A program made the translations under genes and the position numbers. The notes under the pieces are model-generated. The model was given only the letters and a program-made list of their open reading frames with translations, had not been told where the DNA came from and did no database searches. Shown in pieces: positions 9,358 to 18,963 of a stretch of 25,764 nt of DNA. The stretch's first letter is position 1; every line of letters starts with the position of its first letter. This stretch comes from Paramacrobiotus richtersi. Lineage: Eukaryota > Tardigrada > Eutardigrada > Parachela > Macrobiotidae. Location: assembly GCA_034698045.1 (NCBI GenBank), contig JAQGAU010000605.1, forward strand, positions 1-25,764, read 5' to 3'.

Positions 9358-10282
9358 ATGCACCCTTCTAATGCCCCCACGGCCCGGAATCGTCGTGTCG
9401 AAATTCCACGACAAAATTCCCTTCGAGCTGCAATGCAGCTTACGCGTAACTCGTGGGATCTCCAGCAGCAACCCCACGACGACCTTGCCCTAATGCATCG
9501 CTAGTCCAACTTCATCGTCAGTCTACGCGGACTCATCAACTTCGCGATTGAAGGACACGACGATCTACAGCGTCGACTTCCACCTACACGAGCGGTTTGT
9601 CGAGGAAGAAATGACGCTATTCGACGAAGAACGGCTAGCAGTGGCTACGGCGTACACGGCGCGTGGATGGGATCTCCCGCCCGGCCTTCGCACGTCAGTG
9701 ACCCAACTTGCAGCAGAAGGCGCCTGGAACTACTTGCAGCTCCCACCAAAGCTCACGCAGGAGATCTTCTGGCCCCTTCACCTGTCCCGTCTCATCGAAG
9801 AGTTGTTCGGCGACGACCTCCGTCGATGGAAACACGACGCGAAGAAAGTCCTCCAGTGGGAAGCTGAAAGCGACCCCTGGATTTTTCGTGGACGACAAGA
9901 AGCCCAACAGCGATCCCAACACGACATTACGATTCGCGCGGCCATCGTCGACAAACGTCCCTACAAACAACCTGTCTGCGACGAGTGTAACCACGACGAC
10001 GAAACGGGAAACGACACTCTACCGCACAATGACAGATGCGCTCGGACTCAGCTTGGGTTTCGTAGCATGAATTTACACGACGTACCTCTACCCGACCTAC
10101 CGACGACGGATGAGATGTCACCACGTGAAGTGACCCTCGGCAGGCCACGACACGGCGCCGTTGTGTCATCTTCATCGTCGGACGACGACAGCTCCGACGA
10201 CGACCATATCCCTTCGCTACAGAAAAACGACAGCTCTGAAATGTTTCATCAGCACGGCGATGCCCTGCACGAACAACAATAA
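9358..10282 (+). pseudogene. Unrecognised domain between protease and RT
   Basis: A short frame at 9358 (with an in-frame TAG near 9502-9504) is followed by a 244-codon frame at 9548-10282. The second has a structured, helix-rich N-terminal half of about 120 residues with MTLFDEERLAVATAYTARGW and ELFGDDLRRWKHDAKKV, then a CDEC motif, and ends in an acidic Ser/Asp cluster. Gypsy elements normally have little between protease and RT, so an extra domain of this size is unusual. It could be a linker that folds, or an additional Gag-like helical module. No function is assigned. It is broken by a stop and by phase changes at both ends. Confidence 0.5.
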
Positions 10283-10285
10283 CGC

Positions 10286-11950
10286 TTCAGGTCAGCTTGG
10301 CAGAATAAGCCCTCGTCTAAAGAAAACGACGCCGACCACTTACACCAACCATGCTTGGTTGCGCCCAAAAAAAACGCAGACCGCGCCCAACCACGCTCGT
10401 CTACCGACAACGGTACAACGATCGCCCAAAATGGTACAGCAGCGCTTCCTGTCGCTAGCGAGAGTGCCGCGGACAGCGAAGCAGCGAACGTCCAACATAG
10501 CTACTCTATGAAAGAGGGTGCCAAGCCCGGCGATCAAGTCTACGGGCCCATCCACTCGAAGAGCCGTTCGTCTTCAGCGAACACCCAACAGTTGATGCTC
10601 CCCACCAAGAGAGAAGGAGATCCGCATCAGTCTTCGCGAACGACGACCACATCATTCTACCAGGTGCTTGCACTTGGGTGTCTACACACGTCGACACGCG
10701 GGAACTCGCCAACGATCCTCACTACATGTTTTGGCACAACCCTGCCCTTTACCACGATAAACACCTCCTGGCGATACCAGGTGTGTTGAGGCCCGACGAA
10801 CACCAACGCGTAGATATTTTTGTCATCAACACGGCTCCCTGCCGACAGCTCATCAGACGCGACGCGTGGATCGGCAATCTCGAAACGTACGAAGAGATAG
10901 CAGCAGACGACCAACGCTACCCACAAATGGCGACAGCGAACAGCGTCAAAGGCAACACTGCTACTGCTCAACCGAGAACGCCCGACGAAGAAGCAGAACT
11001 ACGGGAGACAATGAAGAAAATTCACATCAACCCCGACCTTGTTGACGAACGGAAGAAAGAAGTCACCGATCTCTGCATTGAGTTTGGTTCCCTTCTCCCA
11101 ACAAAAGCTCGAACCTACGGCGAAGTCAACATCGCTAAGCACGTCATCAACACGGGCGACGCGAAGCCGATAAAATTCCGACTAACGACGACCAGCTGGC
11201 GCGGCAAACAACTCATTGAACAGCGCGTCAAAGATATGCTCGACAAAGGCGTCATTGGACCGTCGAAGTCACCCTGGAGTTTTCCAGTGGTACTCGCGCG
11301 GAAAAAGAATGGTGACGGCACGATAAGTACTCGCTTCTGCATCAACTACATCGAACTCAACGCGGTTCCGAAGAAAATAACTACCCGCTACCAAATCCCG
11401 ACGAACTACTCGGCGCTGTCGCCGGAAGTAAACACTTCGCCGGCCTCGACTGCTTCTCCGGATTTTGGCAGTTTAAGATGGACGAAGAGTCTATCGCCAA
11501 AACTGCATTCACAACGCACGACAGTCTTCACAAATTCGCCAGCATGAGTTTCGGTGTCTGCAACGGTTCAGCGGCGTTCCAATCAGGGATGACCCAGACG
11601 ATCGCCCCGAAAAAAGCGACGGCATCTTTGCTTACCTCAATGACTTGATGGTGTACGCGAAAACGTGGGTCGAGTTCATCAAAAAGCTACGACGGTGCTT
11701 TGAGCTTCTCACGTCTAGATTCACCTTGAAACCTGAAAAGTGTCACAGCACCGCGACTCAGATGCACATCTTAGGCCACGCGTCAGCGAAGACGGGATTG
11801 CGGCTGACCCCGAGAAAGTTCGCGCGATACGTGACTTTCCTCGGCCCCACAACGACACTACCTTACGATCGTTTCTCGGACTCGCCGGCTACTACCGCAA
11901 GTTCATCATCGACTTCGCCGGACTCACCGCGAACCTCTGGGCGCTACTAG
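10286..11950 (+). pseudogene. pol: Reverse transcriptase domain, frameshifted and catalytically altered
   Basis: A polar lead (10286-10640) precedes the pre-RT region typical of gypsy Pol (HIILPGACTWVSTHVDT) and then the RT fold. Palm landmarks: IKFRLTTTSWRGK, the SPWSFPVVLARKKNG strand, RFCINYIELN, motif A AGLDCFSGFWQF (Asp at 11448-11450) and SFGVCNGSAAFQSGM. Motif C reads YLND at 11633-11644 instead of YLDD, so the first catalytic Asp is Asn. The phase changes near 11400, again near 11610 and again near 11800, with coding sense continuing each time. The enzyme would copy element RNA into cDNA. Broken frames plus the motif C change mean it is not functional as it stands. Confidence 0.85.
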
Positions 11951-12918
11951 AACACGGCATTGACGTTCAACGATCGTGGCGCGACGTCCAAGAACGGGAG
12001 TTCAAAGGCTTGAAAAAAGCTATGATGAAAGCACCCGTACTCGCCAAATTCGATCCCAATCTCCCAACAGTAATCGCATGCGACGCAAGCACCTACGGAG
12101 TTGGAGCGGTTCTGAGCCAAAACGCCCATTCCATCGCGAGTCGTCTGCTCACCGACTGTGAGACATGCTACGCCATCCCCGAGTTGGATTGTTCAGCGGT
12201 AGTCTTCGCTGTCGACAAATTCCGTCACTACATGGATTTCACCGTGAAGACGGATCATCAGGCTCTCGTCAACTTGCTTCGAAGCGAAAGCAATCGACAA
12301 GGAACCAACGGTCGACTCACACGATGGTCGATTCTGCTCGGTCAACACAACATGAAGATCGAATATAAGAAAGGTAAGTTCTGTCAGAATGCAGACGCCC
12401 TCAGCAGAAATCCCGTCGATTCAGCAGAAGGGTATAAAAACGTAGATTACGTCCCCTGCTTCAGCAAAGAAGACATCGGCATCGTCACGACTTTGCACGA
12501 CCATCATGGACCGATCCTCAACACGATCGACATCGGAGCATTCCCCGACAGGGAACTCAGCAGAGCTCACGCTCGAGTGATCACAATGCCCGAACCCGGC
12601 GATCGACCTGACGAAGACAGCTTTACCTTCATGCGCAACGAATCACTGCGAGACAAAGTTCTTGCGGGCGTCATCTCGACGCTTGAAGAAGAGCCACGTA
12701 AAAACCTCCCACGCAAGAAACACAAGCATTACTGCTTGTGGAACGGCGTCCTCTATCGTCTCAGCGGAAACGACGGCGACTATCAACAGCGCTTCGTCGT
12801 TCCGAAGCACATGCGACGCCATATAATGGAAGCGACGCACGACGCCAGAGGAAATGCCCATCTTGCCCGTCGAAAAACAGTTCAACGCATCGGCACCGCT
12901 ACAACTGGGATGGCATGA
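11740..12918 (+). pseudogene. pol: RT connection, RNase H and integrase N-terminus
   Basis: A continuous 392-codon frame, the longest in Pol. It begins in the RT thumb/connection (LRSFLGLAGYYRKFI), then RNase H with VIACDASTYGVGAVLSQ (Asp at 12081-12083), VFAVDKFRHYMDFTVKTDHQ and QNADALSRNP, the usual end of the gypsy RNase H. After a linker it enters the integrase zinc-binding domain: KHKHYCLWNGVLYRL, then H-x6-H (12838-12861). The frame is lost near 12890 and the C-x2-C half follows in another phase. RNase H removes the RNA strand during cDNA synthesis. The segment before TDHQ is diverged from the usual SRxL...E pattern, so activity is doubtful. Confidence 0.85.
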
Positions 12919-13420
12919 TGAGCGATATCACGAACTACATCGACAGATGCCAGATGTGTCAGCTACGGAAAGTTCCCCGTCAGCTTCCACCAGGTAAACT
13001 GCAAGATATCGAAATAGGTGACCTCTTCTATCGTATCCAGATCGACATTAAGGAACCAACGCCCGTCATGACGAAAGGAAATCGATACATCGTAGTCGCC
13101 ATCGACGAACTCTCGAAGTTCATTGTCGCGCGACTATTGCGCAACGCGACAGCCGAAGCAGTAGCCGACTTCTGGCTTTTGAAGGTGATGCTACCCCTCG
13201 GTGCCCCTCACATCATAAACACCGAGCAGGAAACGCACTTCAACAACAAGCTACTTGCCCATCTTACTACGGCTCCCGACGTAAACATCACTTCGGAACG
13301 GCGTACCACCCTGAAGGACGTGGTCTTGTCGACGACAAATGCAAACCCTATTGGACAGTCCAGCCGTCCATATTCCCGACATGAATCAGATGGACTGGGA
13401 CGATCTCCTACCATGCGTCA
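12738..13420 (+). pseudogene. pol: Integrase zinc finger end and catalytic core
   Basis: From about 12890 the sense frame holds the CQMC pair (12948-12959) that completes the H-x6-H...C-x2-C finger. The core follows: RIQIDIKEP with the first catalytic Asp at 13044-13046, GNRYIVVAIDELSKF, then NTEQETHFNN where a T-D-x-G motif is expected, so the second acidic residue is Glu (13224-13226). The AYHPEGRGLVDDK region appears in another phase near 13300-13335, with Asp where the third catalytic Glu usually sits. Integrase inserts element DNA into the host chromosome. Two altered positions of the D-D-E triad and two phase changes indicate inactivity. Confidence 0.8.
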
Positions 13421-14062
13421 TCACAGCGATGAATACCAGTCAGCAACGAACGACCGGATTTTCTCCCTACAAACGTCTCTTCGGGCAGGAGTACCGCAGC
13501 TGGCTCGACATCGTGTTCAAAACGCGAATCCCACAGGATTTTCCCAACAGTGCAGCGTTTTTCGACCAAAAAGATCGTTACCTCGAGCGCGCCCGCGAAA
13601 TCGCGAAAAATGCCCATCGAAGAGCAGCTTCTGCACAACAAGCAAGTCTACAACGCGAGAAAGTCCTACCCGACGATCCAGATCGGCGACTGCGTTGCCC
13701 TTCGTAAACCACCACGCGCCGGCGAGAAACTTATGCCGAAGTACGAGGGACCCTTCAAAATCACTGCACTACCTCGTCCCAACACCGTCACGATATGTCG
13801 GTGGACGACCGGTTTAAACGTGCAGGACGTCTCCGTCGGACGTCTGAAGAAATTCAACTCAGGCGACGAGGACCGACCAACGCCCCGGGGATGCCGACAG
13901 CTACCCGTCGGGTTGGCAGAAGATTGCGACCACCCGGCAACCGACCAGAACACGGCCGCATCCCGACTCAGATACGAACTTCGGAACCGATTCACCCATC
14001 GCTCCTCGACCGCAACAGGGACGCACGAATACGAGGCAACCCTTTCCCTTCAGGCTGGATGA
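13339..14062 (+). pseudogene. pol: Integrase C-terminal region with GPY/F-type module
   Basis: Frame 13339-13610 encodes the helical end of the core (TGFSPYKRLFGQEYR, KDRYLERAREIAKN). Near 13610 the sense passes to another phase with KQVYNARKSYPTIQIGDCV and MPKYEGPFKITALPRPNTV, the GPY/F module found at the end of many gypsy integrases, followed by VSVGRLKKF. No chromodomain is seen. A TGA at 14060-14062 closes the frame, but the same phase stays protein-like beyond it. Confidence 0.8.
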
Positions 14063-14856
14063 GATGCGTCCGTTCCCACCGACGGCTCTTATCGAACCAC
14101 CCTACGTTCTACACACGACGTGAAATCGAGAGGCACAACGAGCGACTTTGGTGCTGACGACGCATCCGACGACCGTGCCCACCACAGCGATGTCGATGTC
14201 GAAGACTAACCGACACACAATGTCCGATTCCCAAGTTTCGTACCCGTTACCGAACACATCTACGATCTTCTTCCCGACTCGCCTTCTACACTTCACCCAG
14301 CGGCACAGCAGGAGATAGCACGAGAACTCACCGCGCGCCTCGACGAGGTGAATAGACTGATGGCACGACGTACGGAGGTCGACGTCGTCGTTTGCACCGC
14401 ACCAACACGAATATGATGTTGACCACCCATCAGTTGCCCGGCACGACGGTTAGCGACTCAAACGACGACGAGCCGCGTCCGACTTCGATCCATAAGCCCG
14501 ACTTACCCCAGCTTCGGTTTGGCGATCCGATGACAGCAGAACAGCGACGAGAATGCGTTCGCGCGATCAACAGCGAAATAACCCTCTTCCAACTCAGCGG
14601 AAACCCAACAGAATCGACATTATCGTCGAGCGACGACGAAGATCACCCACCGACGACGAGTTCTGCGGATCGACCATCGACGAACAGTTCTACGGATCGA
14701 CCACAGACAACGGATTCTGCGGATCGACAACCGACGACGAGTTCTGAGACTCAGCCGACCACGCCCGCTTTGAAACCGACAGTTTCGAGCACGATTCGCG
14801 ACGAAACGACTAGAGGTCCGGTTCTACGTATTCGACGACTGCCAGACGGAGGTTAA
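14063..14856 (+). pseudogene. Pol C-terminal extension, acidic and repeat-bearing
   Basis: In phase with the integrase tail beyond TGA 14060-14062, the reading continues through TAA 14207-14209 into a helical stretch (QQEIARELTARLDEVNRLM) and ends at TGA 14414-14416. A second phase (14392-14856) carries PDLPQLRFGDPMTAEQRREC and then a 27-bp tandem repeat. Typical gypsy Pol ends soon after GPY/F, so this is either an extension or the start of a further protein such as an ORF3. Not recognised. Confidence 0.5.
14653..14760 (+). repeat. 27-bp tandem repeat, four units
   Basis: Units start at 14653, 14680, 14707 and 14734 and encode the 9-residue pattern T-T-S-S-A-D-R-P-S with variation; the fourth is diverged. 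The repeat is also open in a second phase. Confidence 0.85.
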
Positions 14857-15205
14857 CGCTCCACTCGCCGAGCCCATCTTTTCGACTTCAGCGACACATC
14901 GTCCCAGTCTACACGTCACTTGGGGGTCACCAAAGAAAGATGCCCAACATGACCAGATTCGTCAGCACATTGACAGTAGTATCGACTAACTGGCTGGCAC
15001 TCCCAACATGTTCGAAGAAACGACGGCCGACAGTGTAGTGTCACCGATAGTGATACCACTTTCGTCGCAACAACGATGCCCACGATAACCACAAACTCGT
15101 GGACGGTCGACATTGAATCGACGACATCGAATCCCATCGAAACGAATCGCATCGATACAGATCCCCATCAAGGCGAATCCCATCAATAGCGTCCCATCGA
15201 TCGCC
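14857..15205 (+). other. Stretch between Pol extension and cargo, short broken frames
   Basis: Island-type composition continues. A frame from ATG at 15008 (MFEETTADSVVSPIVIPL) is closed by TAA at 15086-15088 and is in phase with the next ORF. Between 15110 and 15200 there are short repeats of ATCGA and CCCATC words. No LTR, polypurine tract or terminator could be recognised here, so there is no sign that the retroelement ends at this point. Confidence 0.4.
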
Positions 15206-15889
15206 ATGGATCTCGCCGACGTGTCGTTCGAAGATGAAACGGCAGATATCCGACCATCATCTCCATACGACGACTCGGCTATTCTCTACGAAGTTCAACC
15301 GAAGGTTGACGAACCACGTGAAACGCCACTGCAACGACAAGCCCGAATCGAGGGCATGGCAGCATTGATCCCAGCTTACATGGTAATACTGCGTGCACGA
15401 AAGCAGGCGATAAGCGCGGCGAATCTGCATCTGCGTTTCAACATGGTCAACACCCCTACGATCCGGGAAGACATCGACGAAGCGATTCAACAGGCGCTCG
15501 AGACAGGCGACATCGTCGAAGGAAACAGCAACTGGAACGTCATCACTACGTACAGCTTGCCCAGCACTTGGTTATCTCACTACGTCGGTCACGAACGGGA
15601 CACGACAGGTTACCGAAAAGCCATCATCGCAAAGCTCGGCACTATTCGTAACCCCTACGGATCGACTATGCACGAGATCGTCAGGCGAATTCACTTCACG
15701 TTCCCGATCCCAGCGATTCCACAGCTACATTTTTGAGAGAGGCTCACCGAAACGATTCTCGAACTGCACAACGGCGGTTTGATCGAGATCACCAATCCCG
15801 GCGAAGACTTCCCACGATACGCTGTGAAGAAACAACGTTCGAAGCGGATGAAGGCGCTCGGCAACGAACCGACGTCGCCTGAGGCGTAA
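15206..15889 (+). pseudogene. Cargo protein A: two winged-helix-like segments
   Basis: The ATG at 15206 in GCCATGG context begins MDLADVSFEDETADIRP, which looks like a natural acidic N-terminus; the open frame itself reaches back to 15113. Residues about 50-115 and 125-210 each show the helix-helix-helix-wing spacing of winged-helix domains (for example IREDIDEAIQQALETGDIVE, and LTETILELHNGGLIEI...). The second segment is cut by TGA at 15734-15736, after which the same frame completes the pattern and ends in a basic tail (KKQRSKRMK) at TAA 15887-15889. Winged helices usually bind DNA or partner proteins; the linker histone H15 fold is one possibility. The assignment is by pattern only. Same strand and base style as the upstream Pol. 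Confidence 0.5.
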
Positions 15890-15923
15890 CGTTCACCGAT
15901 TCCCGTCACCTAAAACGGCTGGC

Positions 15924-16592
15924 ATGCGCAAACCGCGTAACACCCAGCGAAAGAAACGTCTCGTCCAAACCGAGTTAGGTTCTGCGAAGCAGACCTCCTC
16001 GTCCGATTCCAGTCTCGACACAGCAATCGTCGTACCGCACATCGCAGACGAACGACGACTCCGTCAGCACATCGTGACGGCCGTGAGAAAACTCACGACG
16101 GATGGTCTACTTCCAACAACCGACCTCATCGTTCAACGCATCGAAACTCTCTTGACCGAAAGTCGAGAAGAGCCGTTGTCGATCCCAACGATCAACCACG
16201 TCTTGGTACGGATGCACACCGATCGCGAAATGACGATACGCTACAGCATCGACCAACAAGTCTTCTACGACCAACCGACTGACAACAGCTTCACTCGCAC
16301 GATCGACCGTAATAGCCCAACATTTTGGAACGACGTCACTCATGCAGCGCTACCCGACATCGGACGTGACGGCAGATCGACGCTCGACGAAATTGACAAC
16401 TACATCCGCACTGAGTGTCCCGATAGGACTACCAATGCGAATCGCGAAGTTGAAATCGCCCTCATCGACTTCAAAGAAGTTACCCAACTGGAGGAAGGAA
16501 AGTTTGAGGCCGTCACGATCATGAATCGACATCTACAGCCCACCGAAAGACGCCAACGACTAACACGACGACTAACTTCTTATAGTGTTTAG
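15924..16592 (+). pseudogene. Cargo protein B: basic start and two more winged-helix-like segments
   Basis: A 222-codon open frame without internal stops, 34 bp after cargo A in another phase. The N-terminus is strongly basic (MRKPRNTQRKKRLVQTE). Two segments (about residues 43-115 and 132-200) repeat the helical plan of cargo A, for example LRQHIVTAVRKLTTDGLLP and STLDEIDNYIRTE, each ending in a strand pair. It may be a separate protein or a frameshifted continuation of cargo A, giving a chain of four such domains. DNA-binding is an inference from the fold pattern and the basic start. The frame runs into an A/T-rich interval at its end, so the stop at 16590 may not be the original one. Confidence 0.55.
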
Positions 16593-16719
16593 CGTATAGT
16601 CCGTAACTTCCGCGTTGCATACTTTTGTTACTCGTATGGAGCAAAAGCGCATTGTATAACTTCTCATCTGTAACGCGCGTTTTATGTTTTTGTTGCGCTA
16701 ATGAAAAAACCCTATTTAG
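16585..16719 (+). other. A/T-rich interval resembling an intron inside the cargo
   Basis: About 130 bp of T-rich sequence interrupt the A/C-rich island. It contains GCTAATG and ends CCCTATTTAG|G, a good acceptor. Possible donors are GTGTTT at 16585, GTATAG at 16594 and GTAACT at 16603, none strong. Splicing from 16585 would remove the stop at 16590 and continue in phase for about 36 codons (DVSDLRDEFEDGR), but the zinc-ribbon-like frame starting at 16720 is in another phase. An old small insertion is the alternative. Confidence 0.4.
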
Positions 16720-17354
16720 GCAACGTTGGCGGACCCACGACTGACGTGTCTGATCTGCGCGACGAATTCGAAGATGGACGACGGAAAGACGCTCTTCAAA
16801 TGCCCTACGCACGCCCTCGAAGGTCTTGAAGATCCCAGCACAGCGACTTCTCTTCTGATGGGTATGGCGCAGGAAGGCGCGATTTTACAGTATGAAGAAA
16901 TGGTTCGACGCTGGAACAGTATCACGTATCTTCAACGCGAAGCACTTGTCAACAGTTACCTGACTTTCAACGTTGCTACACGCCCATCGCGACAAGGTTG
17001 GCGGAATGCAACCTACCCACCAAATATCGACTTGCCCGTCACGTCGGTCTCACGATATGAGGCCGGACGACATCGATCACGAAGTCGACAAAGCGGACTC
17101 AGCAGTCGACGCGATAGCACCTACAGTAGAGCGACACATTCGTTCTACGTCCCACGGCACTACCAAGGCAACCGCGACCGAGGATCAAAAACGGAACTAC
17201 GCGACGACGATCGACGACGAAATCGTCAGCGAAGCCGCAGCGAACGCCACGACGTACTTCACGCAGCGCCTCGCGACAGCGTGCGCAAACGTCCCGACTA
17301 TCGACACGTCTCGACGATTCATTCGCCTCGACACGCACCGGTGCTGGTTCACGC
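16720..17354 (+). pseudogene. Cargo protein C: possible zinc ribbon and acidic helix
   Basis: From 16720 one frame encodes TCLICATNSKMDDGKTLFKC with C-x2-C-x14-C-x2-H (codons 16747-16812), followed by a helical region (QEGAILQYEEMVRRWNSITY). Near 17000 the sense appears to pass to another phase with DDIDHEVDKADSAVDAIAPT and continues to about 17380. The Cys/His spacing fits a zinc-binding module, but one Cys pair plus Cys-His is thin evidence and a competing frame exists over 16720-16827. No function is proposed. Confidence 0.4.
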
Positions 17355-18380
17355 ATGGAAAAGCGTCATCGACAGGGTAGCCCACCAGATGCAGTGCCCG
17401 ACCACGACGACCGCGATACGGGTCGTGAAGTTTTTCATATCGAAGGTTATGTCCCATCAGCCCAACGCCCATTCGAGCAGGGTTATCGTGCTAAACGTCT
17501 GACGACTGGCGACGGTACGGTAGTGGACGTGGACGGAAAACTTCATTCGTCGATCCTACTGCACAACATACGTATGGAAATCCCAACGCAGTGAGATATC
17601 GAACGACAAATTACCGACGGACCCAACAAAATGTCCATGAGCTTTCGCAAAGCAGCGAAACCGTTAGCCGAAGCGTAGGACTACGCCATGCGAGGGATCG
17701 GTATGTATGACGCATTGTGCTACACCGATTACGGCAACGTCAAGCCCAACCAACACATCGGATGTAAATTCGAGAGTCAACGCTCGAACGGCTTGTCTTC
17801 CCATCTTGGAGCAACATCCAGCGTGGAAGCCTTTTAACCGTTTCTTCAACGGAACTTTGACGCGATGTCTCAGTTCATGATGCCCACGACTGACGATCAC
17901 AAGATTTTCCTCGTCCCGTTTGTTGAAGCGAATGCGCCCATCGAGATAAGAGTCGTCATGGCACGAATTGCCCTTGGTTTGATACTCTTCATTCGACAGT
18001 ATAAAACGCTCCACAACGACGACGAATGGTACTGAGACGTCTTGAACCCATCGCGAATCCGACTCCGACAAGCGTTCGCGACAGTCGCTGGACATCGGAC
18101 AGCCCATCGTAAATTGGTGAAACTTGCCCAACAACCCGAAGGACTGATGTACCGCGACATGATTAGCCAACTCGGCGACGACGTTCGACCATATCGTAAA
18201 GAGATGGCTGACATCCTCGACAACTGGATTCGTATGAGGTACGCCAGTCTCTCCCTTTGTTGTACCAAACCAGGTTACACCGACTTCGAGGACCGATTCT
18301 GCGACATAGCCGAACGCACTGGCGATTTTGGCGATCGCCCATCGAAAGAAACCGGGGACGCACCGATAGTGCTCCCGTGA
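17355..18380 (+). pseudogene. Cargo protein D: one frame with four in-frame stops and a winged-helix-like segment
   Basis: A single phase stays protein-like over 341 codons and is interrupted only by TGA 17592-17594, TAG 17676-17678, TAA 17835-17837 and TGA 18033-18035. Pieces include EQGYRAKRLTTGDGTVVDV, DYAMRGIGMYDALCY, and after the last stop a segment with the winged-helix-like plan (LMYRDMISQLGDDVRPYRKE, ADILDNWIRMRYASLSL). Nonsense mutations without phase change are the simplest reading; stop codon recoding is the alternative. The frame ends at TGA 18378-18380, after which coding sense resumes in another phase (VIPIGKLLVSITDYTQQYVE). Confidence 0.5.
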
Positions 18381-18963
18381 TCCCGATCGGCAAACTGCTC
18401 GTCTCGATCACGGACTACACCCAACAATACGTCGAACAACCTGTTACGGAAGAGATCGACAAAGCACTACAGTCGTCGACCACCAAACCGACATTGATCA
18501 TGCGTACGATGATTGCTCGACCAATGACTTTACTTTATTCATAGTAGCCGCGTCAGCCGCCACGACAACGACTTTGCCCATTGCAGCCGCATCATCCGCC
18601 GCAACATCGCCAAAAACGACTGAAGCGATGGATATCGACACACTACAGCAGCCCACAAGTTCTGCTATGTCGATTCACGCTCCCAACTCTGTCCAGTTTT
18701 CCTTTCGCTCGGCAGAACCGAATAGCGTACCGACTCGTCAGTCCGACACACCAGTCCCGACCACTGCGCAAGAAATGATCGTGATCGACGACACTCAGAT
18801 CTCTTTCGTCTCGGAACGAGATGAAACGATCGAGTACGATCCGGCACCGACAGACGATCGACGCTACTGGGAACTACGCAAGTACATGGAAGCAGGATTC
18901 GACTTGCCGCCTACGGAAAGATTGACGAAACGACGATCACGCTCGCGAACGACGGAACCATGA
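18381..18963 (+). pseudogene. Cargo protein E, N-terminal part: Ala/Thr/Ser-rich with acidic motif
   Basis: A short phase (to 18544) is replaced near 18500 by a phase running to 18963 with an Ala/Thr-rich stretch, MDIDTLQQP, and EMIVIDDTQISFVSERDE. The IVIDD core resembles a SUMO-interacting motif, which is common by chance. The end enters the first copy of the repeated module (WELRKYMEAGFDLPP). Reading shifts phase near 18911 and again near 18970. Confidence 0.45.

Noticed and set aside
14653-14760. CRISPR-like array from regular 27-bp units
   Set aside because: The units are contiguous without spacers and in register with codons, so this is a coding tandem repeat.
17664-18170. 168-codon minus-strand ORF
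   Set aside because: Overlaps cargo D, whose plus-strand phase keeps helical patterns across stops; the minus reading shows no motif.
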